Shown here in pieces: positions 61,153 to 64,000 of a stretch of DNA of 64,000 bases. Below the pieces are notes generated by a model. That model did no database searches and was not told the origin of the DNA. It worked only from the letters and a program-made list of their open reading frames with translations. Every line of letters starts with the position of its first letter. Position 1 is the first letter of the stretch. The position numbers and the translations under genes are program-made. Source of the DNA: Agromyces sp. NDB4Y10. GTDB lineage: Bacteria; Actinomycetota; Actinomycetes; Actinomycetales; Microbacteriaceae. Where the stretch lies: NCBI RefSeq assembly GCF_001620055.1, contig NZ_LQGY01000056.1, positions 19,920-83,919 of the forward strand. The letters run 5' to 3'.

Positions 61153-62373
61153 TTCGCCGTCGCCGACAGCACCCCGAGATGTCGCGCCGAGACGGCCCTC
61201 GGCGAGCGTGATGCGCAGCGCCGTGCCCTCCGGCGCCTGGTCGGGCCGAGTGAGGACGCCGTCGTGCTCGCGCTGCACGATGGCGTAGCCGCGCTGCAGC
61301 GTCGCGAGCGGCGAGAGGGCCCGCAGCTGCGATCGCAGTTCCGCGACGCGCACGCCGGCGCGCTCGATCGCGCGTTCGGCCAGCTCCGTCCCGCGCGCCA
61401 CCCACCTCGTCACGTCCTCGGCGCGGCGGTCGACGATCCAGCCCGGATCGGCGAGGGCCGGGCGGGATCGCAGGTGGCCCAGCCGGTCGATCTCGTGCGA
61501 GACGAGCGTCGTGACCCGCATGCGCAGGCGCGCGCGGGCCTGCTCGACCCGGATGAGCTCCTCGGCCACGTCGGGCACCACCCGCTTCGCCGCATCCGTC
61601 GGCGTCGACGCCCTGAGGTCCGCGACGTCGTCGAGGAGCGGGCGGTCGGCCTCGTGGCCGATCGCGCTCACGATGGGCGTGGTCGCCTCGGCCGCGGCCC
61701 GCACCACGCGCTCGTCGCTGAATCCGAGGAGGTTCTGGAAGTCGCCGCCGCCGCGCGCGACGATGATGACGTCGACCTCGGGGTCGGCGTCGAGCCGGCG
61801 GATCGCCGACACCACCTCGGGGCAGCAGCGCTCGCCCTGCACCGCCGCGTGGACGACGCGGAACTCGACCGCGGGCCACCGAAGCCTGGCGTTGCGGATC
61901 ACGTCCTTCTCGGCGTCGCTGTCCTTGCCGGTGACCAGGCCGATCACGCCGGGCAGGAAGGGCAGCCGCTGCTTGCGGGCGGCGTCGAAGAGCCCCTCGG
62001 CCGCGAGCTGGGCGCGCAGCCGCTCGAGCCGCTCGAGCAGGTCGCCGAGCCCGACGTGGCGGAGGTCGAAGACCTGCATCGTGAGCGAGCCGCCCTTGAC
62101 CCACCAGTTGGGCTTGACCAGCGCGACGACGTGGTCGCCGGCCTTGAACTGCTCGGTCAGCTTCGCCCGGGTCGACGACCAGATCGTGAAGGAGACGGTC
62201 GCCTCGGCCTCGAGGTCCTTGAGCTTGCCGTACACGTTGCCGGCCGACACCCCCCACTGCGTGACCTCGCCCTCGATCCACACCGTGCCAAGCCGGTCGA
62301 GGTACTCCTTGAGCTTGCCCGAGAGCACCGAGACGGGCCACGGCGTCTCGCGCGTCGTGGGGCCCTGCGCCAT
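61150..62373 (-). CDS. xseA: Exodeoxyribonuclease VII large subunit
   Basis: 407 residues. OB-fold domain (residues 12-105: [24 protein letters not shown] in part, [17 protein letters not shown]), catalytic domain with [15 protein letters not shown] near 148, [26 protein letters not shown] near 198 (in part), [29 protein letters not shown] near 235 (in part), then long coiled-coil helices where XseB binds, ending near LQRGYAIV. Degrades ssDNA in both directions. Start ATG at 62373, divergent from ispH 48 bp away. Confidence 0.95.
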   Translation of the reverse strand: MAQGPTTRETPWPVSVLSGKLKEYLDRLGTVWIEGEVTQWGVSAGNVYGKLKDLEAEATVSFTIWSSTRAKLTEQFKAGDHVVALVKPNWWVKGGSLTMQVFDLRHVGLGDLLERLERLRAQLAAEGLFDAARKQRLPFLPGVIGLVTGKDSDAEKDVIRNARLRWPAVEFRVVHAAVQGERCCPEVVSAIRRLDADPEVDVIIVARGGGDFQNLLGFSDERVVRAAAEATTPIVSAIGHEADRPLLDDVADLRASTPTDAAKRVVPDVAEELIRVEQARARLRMRVTTLVSHEIDRLGHLRSRPALADPGWIVDRRAEDVTRWVARGTELAERAIERAGVRVAELRSQLRALSPLATLQRGYAIVQREHDGVLTRPDQAPEGTALRITLAEGRLGATSRGAVGDGE

Positions 62374-62407
62374 GCGGCCTCCCAGCCGCTCGTCATGTGG
62401 GGCCGCG

Positions 62408-62413
62408 TAGGAT
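62408..62413 (+). promoter_or_regulatory. -10 box TAGGAT, leaderless ispH
   Basis: TAGGAT then 7 nt to the GTG at 62421. An in-frame ATG at 62412 would lie partly inside the -10 box and is rejected. Confidence 0.6.
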
Positions 62414-62420
62414 GGGCACC

Positions 62421-63506
62421 GTGACGAGCTTGACGGATGCCCCGCGAATCGACCTCGGCATGCCTCGGATCCCGAGCGTGCGCGGCCGGCTCAAGGATAT
62501 CCCCGCCCAAGGACGCAAGCGGGTGCTGCTCGCAGCGCCGCGCGGCTACTGCGCGGGCGTCGACCGTGCGGTGATCGCCGTCGAGAAGGCGCTCGAGCAC
62601 TACGGTGCGCCCGTCTACGTGCGCAAGCAGATCGTCCACAACATCCACGTGGTCACCGAGCTCGAGAAGCAGGGCGCGATCTTCGTCGAGGAGGTCGACG
62701 AGGTGCCCGAGGGCTCGCACGTCGTCTTCAGCGCGCACGGCGTCTCGCCCGCGGTCGTGAACTCCGCCGCCGAGCGCGGCCTGCACGCCATCGACGCCAC
62801 CTGCCCGCTCGTCACCAAGGTGCACCGCGAGGCCGTGCGCTTCGCGCGCGACGACTTCGAGATCCTGCTCATCGGCCACGAGGGCCACGAGGAGGTCGAG
62901 GGCACCGCGGGTGAGGCACCCGACCACGTCACCCTCGTCAACAGCCCCGACGACGTGCCGAACATCGAGGTGCGCGACCCCGACAAGGTCGTGTGGCTCT
63001 CGCAGACCACGCTCTCCGTCGACGAGACGATGGAGACCGTGCGGCGCCTCCGCGAGCGGTTCCCGAACCTGCAGGACCCGCCGTCCGACGACATCTGCTA
63101 CGCGACCCAGAACCGCCAGGTCGCCATCAAGAAGGTCGCGCGCGAGTCCGACGTCGTGATCGTCGTCGGCTCGGCGAATTCGTCGAACAGCGTCCGCCTC
63201 GTCGAGGTCGCCCTCGAGTACGGCGCGAAGCGCGCCTACCGGGTCGACTACTCGACCGAGATCCGTCAGGAGTGGCTGGAGGGGGCCGAGACCATCGGCG
63301 TCACGAGCGGCGCGTCCGTGCCCGAAGGGCTCGTCAAGGAGGTGCTCCTCGAGCTCGAGGACGCCGGCTACGGCGAGGTCGAGGAGGTCAAGACGGCCGA
63401 GGAGGACCTGATGTTCTCGCTGCCGAAGGAGCTCCGCAAGGACCTGCAGGGCAACCGCGACGCCCGCGCCCTCGGTGGCCGGGGTCGCCAGGCCGCCAAC
63501 GCCTGA
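62421..63506 (+). CDS. ispH: 4-hydroxy-3-methylbut-2-enyl diphosphate reductase
   Basis: Last MEP-pathway enzyme, a [4Fe-4S] protein giving IPP and DMAPP. 361 residues. Cluster cysteines are in [12 protein letters not shown] near 40, [15 protein letters not shown] near 130 and [10 protein letters not shown] near 226. The catalytic Glu region and substrate His residues [14 protein letters not shown] and [11 protein letters not shown] are present, and [15 protein letters not shown] near 250 closes the site. A 25-residue head and basic tail flank the core. With ispE it frames the window's isoprenoid genes. Divergent from xseA, as in mycobacteria. Confidence 0.97.
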   Translation: MTSLTDAPRIDLGMPRIPSVRGRLKDIPAQGRKRVLLAAPRGYCAGVDRAVIAVEKALEHYGAPVYVRKQIVHNIHVVTELEKQGAIFVEEVDEVPEGSHVVFSAHGVSPAVVNSAAERGLHAIDATCPLVTKVHREAVRFARDDFEILLIGHEGHEEVEGTAGEAPDHVTLVNSPDDVPNIEVRDPDKVVWLSQTTLSVDETMETVRRLRERFPNLQDPPSDDICYATQNRQVAIKKVARESDVVIVVGSANSSNSVRLVEVALEYGAKRAYRVDYSTEIRQEWLEGAETIGVTSGASVPEGLVKEVLLELEDAGYGEVEEVKTAEEDLMFSLPKELRKDLQGNRDARALGGRGRQAANA

Positions 63507-63545
63507 GCCCTCGCCGCAGGGCGACGCGGCGACGCGACCGGGCGG

Positions 63546-64000
63546 TCAGGCCCCCGGGCCCATGAGCACGCGAGCGTACTCCGGGTCGGAGAGCAGGATC
63601 TGCGCCATGAGCGCGTAGAACACCACGAACGCCAGCGCGCCCATCAGCAGCGGCACCCAGAACGCCAGGCGTCGCGCCCGCAGGCGCCGCAGCGACCAGG
63701 CCAGTGCGATGCCCCACAGCGCCAGCTGCAGGACCGTGCCCACGAGGATGAGCGTCGGCACCTGCACCCCGGGGACGAAGTCGCGCCCGGGAACCTCGGT
63801 GCCGAGCATCTCGGCCGTCTGCCGGAACGTCTCGGTCGCCACCGTCGGCAGCAGGTTCAGCAGGAGCGCGTTGTAGGCGGCGCCGAAGAGGCCGAGGACC
63901 AGCAGGATGACGGTCGCGATCGCGTCGCCGCGGCGGACGCCGCCGGCGGCGGCCGGCGCGGCGGGCCCCGGCGCTGCGGGGGCGACGGAGGCCGCGCCAT
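63546..64000 (-). CDS. DUF6264-like membrane protein, 5' end beyond window
   Basis: About 151 residues visible, the start lies outside. An Ala/Pro-rich cytoplasmic part runs into VRRGDAIATVILLVLGLFGAAYNALL (first span), then an extracytoplasmic segment (VATETFRQTAEMLGTEV), VPTLILVGTVLQLALWGIALA (second span), a short RRLRARR loop and VPLLMGALAFVVFYALMAQ (third span), ending in a short tail. I think it fits DUF6264, a Microbacteriaceae membrane family of unknown function, but from memory only. Converges on ispH, with just a weak 5 bp hairpin (63507-63522) between. Confidence 0.7.
   Translation of the reverse strand, partial: GAASVAPAAPGPAAPAAAGGVRRGDAIATVILLVLGLFGAAYNALLLNLLPTVATETFRQTAEMLGTEVPGRDFVPGVQVPTLILVGTVLQLALWGIALAWSLRRLRARRLAFWVPLLMGALAFVVFYALMAQILLSDPEYARVLMGPGA

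Noticed and set aside
62397..62420. ATG 62397 or 62412 as start of ispH
   Set aside because: Both would put the start upstream of or inside the TAGGAT -10 box; GTG 62421 has exact leaderless spacing.

Overview
The window is a 64 kb stretch of a very GC-rich actinobacterial chromosome. Codon third positions are almost all G or C. Leaderless transcripts with TANNNT -10 boxes are common, and lineage families DUF4245, DUF4307, DUF501 and a DUF6264-like protein are present. Together with one copy of an intergenic palindrome beginning GGTGGTCGAG, this points to Microbacteriaceae (Micrococcales), perhaps near Agromyces. The genus is a guess. Gene order, compared from memory, follows the Mycobacterium tuberculosis Rv1002-Rv1026 and Rv1080-Rv1110 blocks (pmt, rsmI, metG, tatD, rsmA, ispE, glmU, prs, rplY, pth, mfd, mazG, eno, ftsB-like, DUF501, ppx, then greA, DUF4307, trhA, uppS, phoH, fumC, DUF4245, xseB, xseA, ispH). 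This is therefore core chromosome with a few lineage insertions. I see no phage, insertion sequence, CRISPR array, rRNA or clear pseudogene, and no gene-free gap longer than about 240 bp.

Layout. 0-8.7 kb: protein O-mannosyltransferase (cut by the window edge) diverging from rsmI, a quinone-oxidoreductase-like protein, metG-tatD-rsmA, a DUF4287-like protein and ispE. 8.9-13.7 kb: an ABC-F ATPase and a complete methionine importer metQ-metN-metI, with an 80 bp palindrome between metQ and metN. 13.7-18.6 kb: a MarR regulator, tRNA-Gln abutting glmU, prs and an acyl-CoA ligase. 18.6-26 kb, the most accessory part: two DUF202 membrane proteins with a small membrane protein, gnd, and a gluconate/L-idonate cluster (gntK, gntP, SDR, MDR, FCD-GntR). 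Together these lead from idonate through 5-ketogluconate, gluconate and 6-phosphogluconate to ribulose 5-phosphate. 26-36 kb: rplY, pth, RNase HI, mfd, nhaA, mazG and a two-gene ABC exporter.

36-43 kb: hisS, eno, an FtsB-like septum protein, DUF501, a membrane-anchored subtilisin-like protease, type II NADH dehydrogenase and a tRNA with anticodon UAA. 43-50 kb: Ppx/GppA phosphatase, a fold-type III PLP enzyme overlapping a sugar-lactone-oxidase-like flavoprotein, lemA-htpX and an AlkX/YcaQ-type DNA glycosylase. 49.5-64 kb: AI-2E-family permease, threonine ammonia-lyase, greA, DUF4307, a small membrane protein, hemolysin III family protein, uppS, a class V aminotransferase, PIN-PhoH, fumC, carbonic anhydrase, DUF4245, exonuclease VII (xseB, xseA), ispH and a partial membrane protein.

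No single large unknown system stands out. The most unusual signals are small. The UAA-anticodon tRNA has a short (class I) variable loop, follows a 14 bp hairpin, and I found no in-frame UUA codon in the window. tRNA-Gln ends one nucleotide before the glmU start codon, so tRNA processing would create a leaderless mRNA. A pair of AT-rich operator-like sites precedes gntK. RNase HI carries a ribbon-helix-helix-like tail. The heptamer GGATGCC/GGCATCC is strongly recurrent and seems to force otherwise rare codons. All counts were made by eye.
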